Positions 54,272 to 63,802 are shown, numbered from the stretch's first letter. The stretch: DNA of 64,000 nucleotides from Leptospira bourretii (GCF_004770145.1 NZ_RQFW01000024.1:62001-126000), one strand, 5' to 3'. Made by a program: numbers and translations. The notes: generated by a model not told the origin, from the letters alone.

Positions 54272-55291
54272 ATGAGAATAATAATCAAATGGGTGATTGC
54301 CATCACTCTCATTCTATCTTCATTCCTCGTATCCACTTACAACTGGTCTATCAGTGAATACAATTATGATTCCTCTCGGAAATTCGAAAATTTTGACACC
54401 TTTTACCAAAACGAACTGCAGATCAGTGCCAAAGAAAATACAAGACCAAACAACGAAGAACTTCTAGTGCGAGTTTCAGAAGAAAAAACTCCTATTGCCA
54501 TTGTCTATATTCATGGATTTGGTGCAAGCCGTGGGGAAGGAGAAGAAGTTACAAACAAACTTTCCGAATACTTCGGTGCCAATACCTATTACTTAAGATT
54601 ACCTGGGCATGGAACAAATGCAGAAGACCACTTAAATACAAAATTTCAAACTTATCTCCAAGATGCCGAAGACAGTTTGATTTACGCAAGAGAGCTCGGA
54701 CAAAAAACAGTTCTCATTGGAACCAGTATGGGAGGAAACATCGCATCGTATTTAGCAGCGAAACACCCTGAACTTGTGGATTCACTAGTACTTGCTTCTC
54801 CATTTTATGATTTTGATGATCCAACTGCACATATATTCAGATTTCATTGGGGAAAATCTTTTATCAATGCCATCAAAGGTGAGATGCGAATTTCCAAAAC
54901 AGATCCGAAAGATGAATCAGCCAAATATTGGTATCTTGACCAATATTATGGAGCCATTCAAAATATCTTGGATTTAAAACGGTTTATGGATCATAACAAT
55001 CCATATCCAAAAATTACAGCTCCCACCTTACTTATGTACTACTACAAATCAGAAAGTGAACATGATTTTGTTGCTTCCGTTCCGGCAATGTTACATGTTT
55101 ATGATTTGATTCAATCGGGACAAAATCCAAACCCAAAAAATAAGCTGTTAAAAATTGAAAACGGTTCGCATGTTTTACTTTCAAAGTATGTAAAATCTGA
55201 CAAAGAGTTAATTGAAAAGGAACTCATTCAATTCATTAAAGACAGTACGGGAGCGGAAGAAGCTCCAAAACTAAAGAAATCCAAACGATAA
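54272..55291 (+). CDS. Membrane-anchored alpha/beta hydrolase
   Basis: 339 residues with an N-terminal hydrophobic anchor (about 5-22) and an alpha/beta hydrolase fold: oxyanion IYIHGFGASRG, lipase-like elbow IGTSMGGNIAS with the nucleophile Ser, a mid-protein LASPFYDF, and the catalytic His in NGSHVLLS. Carboxylesterase or monoacylglycerol lipase activity is likely. Its start codon is only 10 bp from the divergent copper-chaperone start. The 3' end overlaps the sensor kinase gene by 21 bp. Confidence 0.87.
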   Translation: MRIIIKWVIAITLILSSFLVSTYNWSISEYNYDSSRKFENFDTFYQNELQISAKENTRPNNEELLVRVSEEKTPIAIVYIHGFGASRGEGEEVTNKLSEYFGANTYYLRLPGHGTNAEDHLNTKFQTYLQDAEDSLIYARELGQKTVLIGTSMGGNIASYLAAKHPELVDSLVLASPFYDFDDPTAHIFRFHWGKSFINAIKGEMRISKTDPKDESAKYWYLDQYYGAIQNILDLKRFMDHNNPYPKITAPTLLMYYYKSESEHDFVASVPAMLHVYDLIQSGQNPNPKNKLLKIENGSHVLLSKYVKSDKELIEKELIQFIKDSTGAEEAPKLKKSKR

Positions 55292-57172
55292 CAAAATAGT
55301 TTCGTAAAGTTCATCAACGGATATTGGTTTAGATCGGACCAATATCCCTTCTGCATCCAATTCCTCCGAATCAAGTCCATCCATATTTCCTGTATATAAA
55401 ACTGCAGAAAGTTTAGGATTTGTTTTTTTAATTTTACGGATGAGGCTTAGGCCATTCATTTCCCGCATTCGATAATCAGATAAAATAAAATCTGGAGCTT
55501 TATCTTTTAGTCCATCCAAAGCCATAGACGAACTTCGAAAAACTTTAGGAACAACTTGTTTCTGTGAAAGTACAAAACAAATTGCTTCACTTGCTGCCTC
55601 GTCATCTTCTACGATCCAAATTTCCTTTTTAGAAATCTCTGACCATACATCTTTTGGATTGTTTCCGTGGGAATGCGGTGGAGTCCCCAAAACAATTTGT
55701 CCTTCTTCCAAAGGAAGAAAAATATGAATGAGGACTGTCATTGGTTCAGGTTTTTCGATATAGAACTCACCACCCCAGTTTTTCACATAACGATTGATTA
55801 GGTGCATTCCTGCCCACTGGAATTCTTCATCACCAAAATTGACAAAATCAAGTGTATTCAGCCCAGAAAGACTGGGTAAGGAAAGGCCTGTAAATTCCAT
55901 AGAAACTAATAGTTTGAATTCATCTGCTGAGGATGTTTGGATCCTAACAAGCCCTCTTTTTCGATCATCCCAAACAAGGAGTCCACCCGAAGTCAATTCA
56001 CAAAGAATTTTAGAAAACCGAACTGCATCTAATTTAGTATACAAAGGAGATTTGTAAAAATCAAATTGGGCTTCCACATTTTTTGGCAATCCAGCATTCA
56101 CCAAAGGGATGGATGATTCTACTACGGATGAAATTTCTATTTTTGTCGCAGAGTTCTCATCTTTTACTTTAGAGTATTTAATAATCCTGTGGATCATTGA
56201 ACGCGCGTTATCTGCGCCCATTCTGATTTTTTCCAGATATTCCAAAATTCGACTTTGATCAAATTTTCCTGATTGAATTTGTTCTTCCCCTAACTGAGAA
56301 AAAACATGGATGGGTTGGAGGTAATTATTTAAGTCATGGGCAATGTTTGTTGCCAAACTTCCAATGGTCTCCATTTTTTGAGAATGTAACTGATAAGATT
56401 CAAGTTGTTTTTTTTCAGTCACATCATCCAAAAATACATAATAAAAATCAGGCTTGCCTTGTGAGTTACGAAAGGCACTAATTCGCCGATAAACACTGAT
56501 TCGGCGTCCGTCTTTTCTAGTTAACCTTGACTCTTCGGCCCCTTCTTTAAAAAAACCAAAGTATTCCATCTCTTCTTCGGAAATAGGTTCCCCTTTGATT
56601 CGTTTGATATTCAAATCTGTTAAATTTTGAAAACTATAACCGGTGATTTCTGTAAACCTTGGATTGATGCGGAAGTATCCACCTTCCCAATCTTGTAAGG
56701 CCATTCCGACCGATGCATTTTCAAATAGGCCAAGAAAAAATTGAATTTGCTCTACAATATTGATTTCATTTGTTTTTTCATTGGTCACATCACGAACAAA
56801 AACAATTTGTAAATCTGAATCCATATTCGGAATGTTTACTTTTCTCTTTTCAAATTGAAACCACCGAACAAGAACTTCATTCGGCATAAGGAAACGGTAA
56901 TCTCCTGTGATGGTGTCCCGATCATAATGTTTGTTTTGAGATAAAAAGTGGTCTTTAAAGTTTGTTTTGTCTTCTTCGGCAACCCATAACAATAAATCCG
57001 ACTCCAGACAGTCCTCTCCTGACTTATCACAACCCAAATTGTTTTTAAAAAAATCGTTTGAAAATAAAATCTGACCAGTTTTTGGATCTGTTAAGTAGAC
57101 CCCACCGGAAAATAGATTGGGCAAGACCTTAAAGAATTCTATCATTCCGCTTGCTTCTAGATTCGTTTGCAT
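55271..57172 (-). CDS. Hybrid PAS sensor histidine kinase with receiver domain
   Basis: 633 residues, no transmembrane segment, so a cytoplasmic sensor. Two PAS domains (about 15-110 and 135-255) precede a His-box, IAHDLNNYLQPIHVFSQLG. The ATP-binding part is weak: where the N-box Asn should be, it reads LCELTSGGLLVWDD, and the G-box is hard to see. The C-terminal receiver (about 520-633) is intact, with VEDDE, phosphoacceptor ILSDYRM, LYTGN and SKPIS. The ATG at 57172 has AAGG upstream; the longer GTG frame would overlap tatA. Autokinase activity is doubtful. Confidence 0.87.
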   Translation of the reverse strand: MQTNLEASGMIEFFKVLPNLFSGGVYLTDPKTGQILFSNDFFKNNLGCDKSGEDCLESDLLLWVAEEDKTNFKDHFLSQNKHYDRDTITGDYRFLMPNEVLVRWFQFEKRKVNIPNMDSDLQIVFVRDVTNEKTNEINIVEQIQFFLGLFENASVGMALQDWEGGYFRINPRFTEITGYSFQNLTDLNIKRIKGEPISEEEMEYFGFFKEGAEESRLTRKDGRRISVYRRISAFRNSQGKPDFYYVFLDDVTEKKQLESYQLHSQKMETIGSLATNIAHDLNNYLQPIHVFSQLGEEQIQSGKFDQSRILEYLEKIRMGADNARSMIHRIIKYSKVKDENSATKIEISSVVESSIPLVNAGLPKNVEAQFDFYKSPLYTKLDAVRFSKILCELTSGGLLVWDDRKRGLVRIQTSSADEFKLLVSMEFTGLSLPSLSGLNTLDFVNFGDEEFQWAGMHLINRYVKNWGGEFYIEKPEPMTVLIHIFLPLEEGQIVLGTPPHSHGNNPKDVWSEISKKEIWIVEDDEAASEAICFVLSQKQVVPKVFRSSSMALDGLKDKAPDFILSDYRMREMNGLSLIRKIKKTNPKLSAVLYTGNMDGLDSEELDAEGILVRSKPISVDELYETILLSFGFL

Positions 57173-57195
57173 AACTCTTGCCTTAAGAGGGAAAT

Positions 57196-57465
57196 ATGCC
57201 ATCCAATCCGTTTTCTTTTCAAGCACCTATTGCTTTTTTTAATTTGGGACCATGGGAGATTGCACTCATCGTCTTCTTAGCGTTACTTTTTTTTGGCGGA
57301 AAACGACTCCCGAGCCTTGCCAAAGATTTGGGTTCTGGAATCAAAGAATTTCGGAAATCCTTAACAGGCCAGGAAGACGAGCCATCTCAAACTAGTTTTC
57401 CACAAGAAGAACCAAAGTCAGCCTCCACAAGCGCTTCCAAATCCGGAAAAAAGAAAAAAGCATAA
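57196..57465 (+). CDS. tatA: Twin-arginine translocase subunit TatA
   Basis: 89 residues. The core is FFNLGPWEIALIVFLALLFF followed by GGKRLPSLAKDLGSG, the transmembrane helix and amphipathic helix of TatA/TatE. The C-terminal tail is Ser/Lys rich. No separate TatB is seen, so a minimal TatAC system is likely. The site AAGAGGG precedes the ATG. tatC follows after 9 bp. Confidence 0.93.
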   Translation: MPSNPFSFQAPIAFFNLGPWEIALIVFLALLFFGGKRLPSLAKDLGSGIKEFRKSLTGQEDEPSQTSFPQEEPKSASTSASKSGKKKKA

Positions 57466-57474
57466 GAAGAAACC

Positions 57475-58254
57475 TTGGCCGGGAAAAAAAGAACCGCACT
57501 GCCACTGCCGGAGGATTCCGAAACCAGGGAAAAATACATGTCCCTGGGGGATCATTTAGAAGAACTCCGTCAAAGACTCATTTATTCCATTTTAGTGGTC
57601 TCTGCCTTTATGGTAGGAACATTGTATTTTGGAAGTGAGATCCATACCTTTCTCATCCAACCCTATAAATCGGTCCTCGGCCCCGATGCCCATTTTTTTC
57701 AGATCCAGCTTATGGCTCCGTTTCTGATTTATCTCAAAACTTCGTTTATCTTATCGGTTCTTGTTTCTTTGCCATTTCTCTTATACATCCTTTGGGGATT
57801 CATCGCACCTGCCGTGGACCCAAGGACTGAAAAATGGGGAAAGTTCATCATCCTTTTTTCCACCTTACTCTTTTGGTCGGGGCTTGCCCTTTGTTGGTTT
57901 ACTGTCTTTGAAAACTTCCTTCGGGTTTTCCTAGTGGTGCTCAGACCCGATGGAGTGGATCCTTATTTACCGATTGACGAATACTACGATTTGTTTTTTA
58001 ATTTGCACCTAGTGTTTGGTGCTTCCTTCCAATTGCCCATCGTCCTCATCCTACTAGGTAGGATTGGAATCCTTTCTTCTAGGTTTTTGATTTCTAGATG
58101 GAGAGAGGCAGTTCTCATCATTGCGGTTGTGTCTGCCGTTTTATCTCCAGGCCCCGATGTTTTTTCTATGTTAATGTTACTGGTTCCTCTTAGTTTTCTA
58201 TTCTTTCTTTCAGCCATCATTATGAAAGTATTGGAAACAACAGATCGCAAATGA
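57475..58254 (+). CDS. tatC: Twin-arginine translocase subunit TatC
   Basis: Receptor subunit that recognises twin-arginine signal peptides and moves folded proteins across the inner membrane. 259 residues with six transmembrane helices. The hallmark [17 protein letters not shown] sits at residue 22, followed by [19 protein letters not shown] and [10 protein letters not shown]. The start given is a TTG 9 bp after tatA; the ATG at 57538, at the conserved [10 protein letters not shown], is the alternative. The stop overlaps the next gene by 4 bp. Confidence 0.94.
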   Translation: MAGKKRTALPLPEDSETREKYMSLGDHLEELRQRLIYSILVVSAFMVGTLYFGSEIHTFLIQPYKSVLGPDAHFFQIQLMAPFLIYLKTSFILSVLVSLPFLLYILWGFIAPAVDPRTEKWGKFIILFSTLLFWSGLALCWFTVFENFLRVFLVVLRPDGVDPYLPIDEYYDLFFNLHLVFGASFQLPIVLILLGRIGILSSRFLISRWREAVLIIAVVSAVLSPGPDVFSMLMLLVPLSFLFFLSAIIMKVLETTDRK

Positions 58255-59345
58255 GTTTTCGAGTTAAACTTCCCGTACTATTAGGGATCATCAGTTTTCT
58301 TTTTTTTATCATTCATTTTTTATTTGCAGAATTTACATTCACCCATTGGCAAAATCCCAAAGGTGAAAATGCACTTAACTTTAATTTGGTTGGTGTTTAT
58401 TCTTCTTTTGTTTTCTCTTTGTCCATTGGTTTTTTAACGTATTATTTTCTTGGATTTTTATATCAGTATATTTTGCATTTAATTGCCCACATCCAAGATG
58501 ACGAACTTCCCAAAGACATCCGGAATTTAAAAAAAGACACTGAAGAATATAAAATATATAAATCTGTTCGTTTCACACTCCTCCAAGGAGATGAAAGTTT
58601 AGGGGAAGAACAATTCGAAAACAAGTTTGATTGGAAAACCAACCAAGCCGCTTCAGTGAACAAACAAATCCCTGACATTCAGATTCCAAAAATTCACGGT
58701 TTTGATGTTTCCGTTTTTCCATCTGTCATGCGTTATGCGGGAGCAGATTACATTCGGATTGTCAGAGCAAAAGATGGAATTTTTGGGATCCTCGCGGGGC
58801 ATTTGGAACCAGGGATCCTAGAATCCTCTGAAAAAGTTTTTATTCATGGAATCATCTCTTCTTTTGGTGATGGAATTTTTTCAACAGAAGAAATTTTGGA
58901 AAAACTAAAACTGGCACTCCACCAGTTTACTTTTTTAAAATTAAAAATCTCAGCTTTTGTGATACCAAACCGAGAAGATAAAATGTCTTTTCTGCATTAT
59001 ATGGACATGCCTATCTTTCAATTCTCTGACCACGGAATCCAAGTGATTGAAGGAAGTGGAGATGACCATTGGTATCCCAATCACAAACATCCGCTTTCCA
59101 TTGCAGATGGGATTGAAATTGGAGATTATTTGGTTTGGGCGAGTGACAGAACTCTAACACAGTTTGGGCTCACCTCCTTTGAAATTATGGAAGAGTTTGT
59201 GGATTATCTTTTGGATTTAAAACCAAGTTCATCCAGACAGATGTTACTGGCCATTGCCAAAAAGATGAGCGCTTTAGGTGCGGAACGAAATCTCACAAAT
59301 CCGATGGAAAAACTTTCGATTTTAGTGGTTCGGCGAAACAAGTAA
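58251..59345 (+). CDS. Membrane-bound PP2C/SpoIIE-like protein lacking metal ligands
   Basis: 364 residues with two N-terminal transmembrane helices (about 10-28 and 46-72), then a domain shaped like SpoIIE/PP2C phosphatases: [37 protein letters not shown], and later [16 protein letters not shown]. The canonical metal-binding Asp motifs (GGDYYD and GDVSGHG) are altered to GADYIR and AGHLEPG, so it is probably a pseudophosphatase or a binding domain. Coupled to tatC by a 4-bp overlap. Role unknown; possibly regulatory. Confidence 0.72.
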   Translation: MSFRVKLPVLLGIISFLFFIIHFLFAEFTFTHWQNPKGENALNFNLVGVYSSFVFSLSIGFLTYYFLGFLYQYILHLIAHIQDDELPKDIRNLKKDTEEYKIYKSVRFTLLQGDESLGEEQFENKFDWKTNQAASVNKQIPDIQIPKIHGFDVSVFPSVMRYAGADYIRIVRAKDGIFGILAGHLEPGILESSEKVFIHGIISSFGDGIFSTEEILEKLKLALHQFTFLKLKISAFVIPNREDKMSFLHYMDMPIFQFSDHGIQVIEGSGDDHWYPNHKHPLSIADGIEIGDYLVWASDRTLTQFGLTSFEIMEEFVDYLLDLKPSSSRQMLLAIAKKMSALGAERNLTNPMEKLSILVVRRNK

Positions 59346-60167
59346 ACGAATCGTATGGCGAAGTAAATCCAACTTCCCCCAGTCGCCATGACCGGGAACC
59401 ACAACTTCCGCATCTGGATAACGAGAAAGAATCCTTTTCACAGAATTTGGCCATTCATTTAAATCGGCTTCCTTTACATTCCCCAAGTTTTCTGCATCCA
59501 AAGCCTTCACCAAACAACCCCCAAAGAGGATATGAGTTTGGGCAAGCCATACCACAATATTGTCAGCGGAATGTCCATGCCCTGGAAAAAAAACTTCTAT
59601 TGATTCATTTCCCAGAGCAAACCTTGTTTGGATGTCAAGGATAGGATTTGTTTTTCCAAATCCTCTTTCCTTTGCGAGTTTCGCTGTTAAGGAAGTGCTA
59701 TAGACTGGGATGTTTCGTTTTTGGAAGAGAGGAACCCCCGCCATACGGTCGTCATGTGCATGAGTCACAATTAAAAACAAAATTTCTTTTTGGAACTTAG
59801 TTTGGATCTCAGAAAATAATTCTTCTGTTTGTGATTCCGTCCAAGGTGTGTCAATGACAACAGCTCCTTTGTTTAAAAGAATCACAAGGCCATTGGCCGA
59901 AAAGACCTGACCTTGGAACTCTCCAAAACTGCGGTGGATCCAAACAGTTTCTTTGATTTTTTGCCACTCTAAATGCGAGGAAGACACACTAGAATCTAGG
60001 ATTTGAGTTTGGTCCTTTGCCGTGGCATTTGGTTCTGTGACTTTTCCAAGTTGGCACTGAGAAAAAGAGAACCCTAAACAAAAATGTAAAACAATCATTT
60101 GGAATCGAATTTTAGATGGCAGAGAGAATCTGTGGAATCTGTTTTGGATTGAATCGGAATCTAACAT
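59322..60167 (-). CDS. Subclass B1-type metallo-beta-lactamase
   Basis: 281 residues. The zinc ligands of subclass B1 are all in place and order: H136, H138 and D140 (THAHDDR), H199 (PGHGHSADN), C218 (FGGCLVKA) and H260 (VPGHGDWG). FGGCLVK is especially diagnostic of B1 enzymes. The N-terminus has a long polar stretch followed by a hydrophobic core ending FSFSQC, so it is probably a lipoprotein (C38) or secreted. The ATG has AAGGAG upstream. A true beta-lactam substrate is likely but unproven. The 3' end overlaps the converging PP2C-like gene by 24 bp. Confidence 0.87.
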   Translation of the reverse strand: MLDSDSIQNRFHRFSLPSKIRFQMIVLHFCLGFSFSQCQLGKVTEPNATAKDQTQILDSSVSSSHLEWQKIKETVWIHRSFGEFQGQVFSANGLVILLNKGAVVIDTPWTESQTEELFSEIQTKFQKEILFLIVTHAHDDRMAGVPLFQKRNIPVYSTSLTAKLAKERGFGKTNPILDIQTRFALGNESIEVFFPGHGHSADNIVVWLAQTHILFGGCLVKALDAENLGNVKEADLNEWPNSVKRILSRYPDAEVVVPGHGDWGKLDLLRHTIRLLVSPNH

Positions 60168-60185
60168 ACGTTACTCCTTAAAAAG

Positions 60186-60213
60186 AAAAACCTATCGTTA
60201 CGATAGGTTTTTT
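60186..60213. terminator. Bidirectional intrinsic terminator
   Basis: AAAAACCTATCG and CGATAGGTTTTT form a perfect 12-bp stem with a TTA loop, and T-rich sequence follows on both strands. It lies between the end of clpX and the start of the metallo-beta-lactamase gene, so it should end the tig/clpP/clpX transcript. Confidence 0.85.
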
Positions 60214-60270
60214 ATCATTTCTCAAGATCCAAAATTTTAGATTTCGAATCCAGAGTTTGTTTTTGGAACT

Positions 60271-61551
60271 CTAAGCGATTTTTTCGATATCACCTTTGAG
60301 GATGGTAATCGGAGCTTCTTTTTTCAGAACTGTTTCATCAGTCACAACTACTTCCAATACATCCTTACGTGAAGGAATTTGGAACATGAGCTCCATCATG
60401 ATCTCTTCAACGATGGCACGAAGTCCACGAGCACCACTTTCTCGTTTGATAGCGGTCTGAGCAATGGCCTCAATCGCCGATTCAGTGAACTTAAGTTTTA
60501 CATTCTCAATATCGAACATCTTTTGGTATTGTTTGAGAAGGGAATTTTTTGGTTCCGTAAAAATGGATTTGAGACTTTCTATGGTGAGTTCATCCAGAGT
60601 GGCAATGATCGGAAGTCTTCCAATAAATTCTGGGATCAGACCAAACTTCATTAGGTCATCAGGAATCACATGATGAACCACAGATTCCCCTTCTTCGATT
60701 TTACGGCCTTTGTCATTTACGATTTCGTTGGAATGGAATCCGATTGATTTGACACCAACTCGTTGTTTGATGATATCACTCAGACCCACAAACGCTCCCC
60801 CACAAATAAAGAGAATGTTTTTGGTTTCGACTGGAATGTATTCCTGGTGTGGGTGTTTACGGCCGCCTTGTGGTGGCACATTGGCAACAGTTCCCTCAAT
60901 GATTTTAAGAAGAGCTTGTTGTACACCTTCTCCACTCACATCACGAGTGATGGATGCGGAATCAGACTTACGAGAAATTTTATCAATTTCGTCAATGTAG
61001 ATGATTCCCATCTCAGCACGTTTGACATCATTGTCTGCATTTTGAATGAGTTTCAGGATGATGTTTTCCACATCTTCTCCCACATATCCTGCTTCTGTAA
61101 GTGCCGTTGCATCCACGATAGCAAATGGAACTTTTAAGATACGAGCAAGAGTTTGGGCAAGAAGAGTTTTTCCAGAACCAGTAGGACCGATGAGCATGAT
61201 ATTGGATTTTTCCAATTCCACATCTCCCGCCTTACGTTCGTTATGAAAGATTCTTTTGTAGTGATTGTAAACGGCAACTGACAAAGCTTTTTTGGCTTGT
61301 TCTTGGCCAATCACATACTGGTCTAAGATTTTTTTGATTTCGGTTGGTTTCGGAATGTCACCGACAATGGCAGTTTTTTCACCACCTTGCGGTTCTTCTG
61401 CGATGATTTCATTACATAAAGAAATGCACTCATCACAGATATAAACACCAGGACCAGCGACAAGCCTTCTTACTTCGTCTTGGGCCTTTCCGCAGAAAGA
61501 ACAATGTAATTTTTCTCTGGAATTACCCGTTTGGCTTGGACGTTTGGTCAT
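60271..61551 (-). CDS. clpX: ATP-dependent Clp protease ATPase subunit ClpX
   Basis: 426-residue AAA+ unfoldase that feeds proteins to ClpP. The N-terminal zinc finger is [10 protein letters not shown]...CDEC; Walker [13 protein letters not shown]; Walker [11 protein letters not shown]; and a sensor region [11 protein letters not shown]. ClpX family length and order are standard. Encoded 16 bp after clpP in the tig/clpP/clpX operon. Confidence 0.98.
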   Translation of the reverse strand: MTKRPSQTGNSREKLHCSFCGKAQDEVRRLVAGPGVYICDECISLCNEIIAEEPQGGEKTAIVGDIPKPTEIKKILDQYVIGQEQAKKALSVAVYNHYKRIFHNERKAGDVELEKSNIMLIGPTGSGKTLLAQTLARILKVPFAIVDATALTEAGYVGEDVENIILKLIQNADNDVKRAEMGIIYIDEIDKISRKSDSASITRDVSGEGVQQALLKIIEGTVANVPPQGGRKHPHQEYIPVETKNILFICGGAFVGLSDIIKQRVGVKSIGFHSNEIVNDKGRKIEEGESVVHHVIPDDLMKFGLIPEFIGRLPIIATLDELTIESLKSIFTEPKNSLLKQYQKMFDIENVKLKFTESAIEAIAQTAIKRESGARGLRAIVEEIMMELMFQIPSRKDVLEVVVTDETVLKKEAPITILKGDIEKIA

Positions 61552-61567
61552 GATGTGAGCCCCTCTT

Positions 61568-62170
61568 TTAAGCTTGTGGCATCTGTTTGCGTTCTTGGAT
61601 GACGTTGTCGATGATGCCGTATTCTTTGGCTTCGTCGGCGCTCATAAAGAAATTTCTCTCTGTGTCTTTTCGGACTTGGTCAGAAGATTTTCCTGTATGT
61701 CTTCCATAAAGATCGATGAGTTTGTCTTTGATCTTTATGATTTCTTTTGCTGAAATTTCGATATCGGATGCTTGTCCGCCTGCTCCACCATAAGGTTGGT
61801 GTAACATAATTCTAGAATTGGGAAGTGCCGAACGTTTTCCTTTGGCCCCACCTGCAAGGAGGAGTGCTGCCATAGAGGAAGCCTGTCCAATACAAAGAGT
61901 TCTTACCTCAGGTTTGATGAGTTGCATGGTATCGTAAATCGCAAGGCCAGAACTCACATACCCACCAGGGCTATTGATGTAGAGATAAATGTCGCGGTCA
62001 GGGTTCTCAGCCTCCAAAAACAAAAGCTGTGCCGAAATCACATTGGCATAGGTTTCGTCGATGGCAGATCCAAGAAAAATGATCCGGTCTTTCAAAAGCC
62101 GTGAAAAAATATCATATTGGCGTTCGCCACGGCTTGTTTGTTCGATGACATAAGGCATGAGTGTAGACAT
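61568..62170 (-). CDS. clpP: ATP-dependent Clp protease proteolytic subunit ClpP
   Basis: 200-residue serine protease forming the tetradecameric chamber. The Ser is in IGQASSMAA, the His in IMLHQPYGG, and the catalytic Asp follows in the [14 protein letters not shown] segment. Preceded by tig (3 bp gap) and followed by clpX. This is the usual tig/clpP/clpX gene order. Confidence 0.98.
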   Translation of the reverse strand: MSTLMPYVIEQTSRGERQYDIFSRLLKDRIIFLGSAIDETYANVISAQLLFLEAENPDRDIYLYINSPGGYVSSGLAIYDTMQLIKPEVRTLCIGQASSMAALLLAGGAKGKRSALPNSRIMLHQPYGGAGGQASDIEISAKEIIKIKDKLIDLYGRHTGKSSDQVRKDTERNFFMSADEAKEYGIIDNVIQERKQMPQA

Positions 62171-62173
62171 AGT

Positions 62174-63520
62174 TTACTCTTCTTTCCCGCTAAGAATTTT
62201 CTCAGCTTCTTCCGTTGAAATAGTCTTAGGCGACTTCTTTTCTACCTCAGCGTATACAAACTCGTCGATTTTATCAAACAGGAATTTGTCACGGTAGTAG
62301 GTTTCCGCCTTTTGTTTTTGGACTTCTTTTTTAAGGGTTTCGGCAGGAATTCCTTGTGTAACCGCTTCTTTTTCGTATCCCGCTTCTACTTCTTCGTCAG
62401 AAATCTGGATTTTGTGGTCTTCCGCGATTTTCTGCTTCAAAATATAGGTTTGGATGCGTTTTTCAGCTGCTTTTGAGAAAGATTCGCGAACTTCTTTTTC
62501 TTCCTTGTTCAATCGTTTTGCGTAGTCAGCAAGCGAAGATACAGGAAGGCCAAATTCACGCATAAAGTTTTGGAAAACGGTTTCTGTTTCTTCGTAAATT
62601 AAAGATTCAGGAATGATAAATTTGGATTCTTTGATGATTTCGTTATACGCATCATCAGTGGCACGTTTAGTGAGTGCGTTACCAAAAATTTCAACGAGTT
62701 GTTTTTTGGTTTTTTCTTTTAACTCTTGTAAGTTGGCTGAACCATCAACTTCGGATGCAAAGTCATCATTGATCTCTGGATAAGTGACTTTGTAAATCGC
62801 AGAAACAGTTACTGTATAAACAATGGTTTTTCCCGCAGATTCAGGAGATTGTGGGTAAGAGTCAGGATATGTGAATGAAAACTCTTTTGTTTCGTTTAAT
62901 TTCATTCCAAGGAGGTTTGTTTCAAAACCAGGAGGGTTTTGGGGAGCACCCATTTGGAATTTTCCGACTTGGCCTTGTTCTGGGTATTCTTTGTCTGATT
63001 CTTTAAACTTATAATTAATTTCTAAAAGGTCAGCGGATTCCACTGGTTCGCCCTCTTCCTTCAAAGAGTTACGAGCCATATTTTTTTGGATCCCTTCCAA
63101 TTCTTTTTGAATGTCCGCGTCAGAAATTTTAATTTCTTTGGGTTGGATTTTAATCTTCTTTAACTTTGGTAAGGTGACTTCTGGCTTGGTGTCGTAAGTT
63201 GCTTTGGCTTTGGCACCAGTATTTTTATCAAATGTTTCCATTTGGAATTGTGGCAGGCGAATTGGTTTGTGTTCCAATTTATCAAATAGGTCTGCCATTG
63301 CTTGGTTCAGCATAATGTTGGCTGCATCATCCATAACCGAATCACCAAGAACTTTTTCGACCATATTCAGTGGTGCTTTTCCGGGACGAAAACCGGGGAT
63401 TTTTACTTTTTCAGATGCATTTTTGTAAGCCTTAGAGTAGGCAGTTCGGACTTCTTCAGCGCTAAATTGAATGCTTAAGTCACAGGTTGCGTTGTTATTT
63501 TTTTTTGCCGTAAATTCCAT
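62174..63520 (-). CDS. tig: Trigger factor (ribosome-associated chaperone)
   Basis: 448 residues in the standard three-domain layout. The N-terminal ribosome-binding segment is GFRPGKAPLNMVEKVLG. A PPIase (FKBP-like) domain has PESAGKTIVYTVTVSAIYKV nearby. The C-terminal helical chaperone arms carry long charged helices. A TATAAT box sits just 3 bp before the ATG, implying a very short leader or read-through from the tRNA gene. Head of the tig/clpP/clpX operon. Confidence 0.96.
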   Translation of the reverse strand: MEFTAKKNNNATCDLSIQFSAEEVRTAYSKAYKNASEKVKIPGFRPGKAPLNMVEKVLGDSVMDDAANIMLNQAMADLFDKLEHKPIRLPQFQMETFDKNTGAKAKATYDTKPEVTLPKLKKIKIQPKEIKISDADIQKELEGIQKNMARNSLKEEGEPVESADLLEINYKFKESDKEYPEQGQVGKFQMGAPQNPPGFETNLLGMKLNETKEFSFTYPDSYPQSPESAGKTIVYTVTVSAIYKVTYPEINDDFASEVDGSANLQELKEKTKKQLVEIFGNALTKRATDDAYNEIIKESKFIIPESLIYEETETVFQNFMREFGLPVSSLADYAKRLNKEEKEVRESFSKAAEKRIQTYILKQKIAEDHKIQISDEEVEAGYEKEAVTQGIPAETLKKEVQKQKAETYYRDKFLFDKIDEFVYAEVEKKSPKTISTEEAEKILSGKEE

Positions 63521-63523
63521 CGT

Positions 63524-63529
63524 ATTATA
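63524..63529 (-). promoter_or_regulatory. TATAAT -10-like element directly before tig
   Basis: A consensus TATAAT ends three bases before the tig ATG. With normal geometry transcription would start within the start codon, giving a leaderless mRNA. No convincing -35 box was found at the right distance, and the gene may instead be read from the tRNA-Gly promoter. Confidence 0.35.
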
Positions 63530-63582
63530 TCCAGTGTAAATAAAGAGAGTGTAGTGGAAAGAAAAAGAAGCGTACCTTCATT

Positions 63583-63654
63583 AGCGGGAAACGGGACTTG
63601 AACCCGCGACCCTCTCCTTGGCAAGGAGATGCTCTACCGCTGAGCTATTCCCGC
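63583..63654 (-). tRNA. tRNA-Gly (anticodon GCC)
   Basis: The minus strand reads GCGGGAATAGCTCAGCGGTA, then the anticodon arm TCTCC-TTGCCAA-GGAGA with anticodon GCC, then the T arm CGGGTTCAAGTCCCG and acceptor TTCCCGC. All four stems pair. The 3' CCA is not encoded. It sits 62 bp upstream of tig. Confidence 0.96.
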
Positions 63655-63728
63655 AGAAGGTTTGTGAAACCATCATTTGGAATCTTAGCAAATCGGCAAG
63701 GAAAAAAGTCGAAAATTGCAAAGGAAAA

Positions 63729-63760
63729 TTGGAGGTCATAAGGGATTCTCCCACCTCCAA
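63729..63760 (-). terminator. Terminator-like hairpin after tenA
   Basis: TTGGAGGT and ACCTCCAA form a perfect 8-bp outer stem, with a second pairing (GGGA/TCCC) inside. Read in the minus direction, TTTTCC follows the stem. It lies between tenA and the tRNA gene and probably ends the tenA transcript. Confidence 0.55.
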
Positions 63761-63802
63761 ACTAAACTTTTAGAGGCAAAACAAGAACCAACTAACTGTT
63801 AT

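Noticed and set aside
63661..63802. TPP riboswitch near tenA
   Set aside because: The structured sequence lies downstream of tenA and is a simple hairpin; the tenA leader is outside the window.
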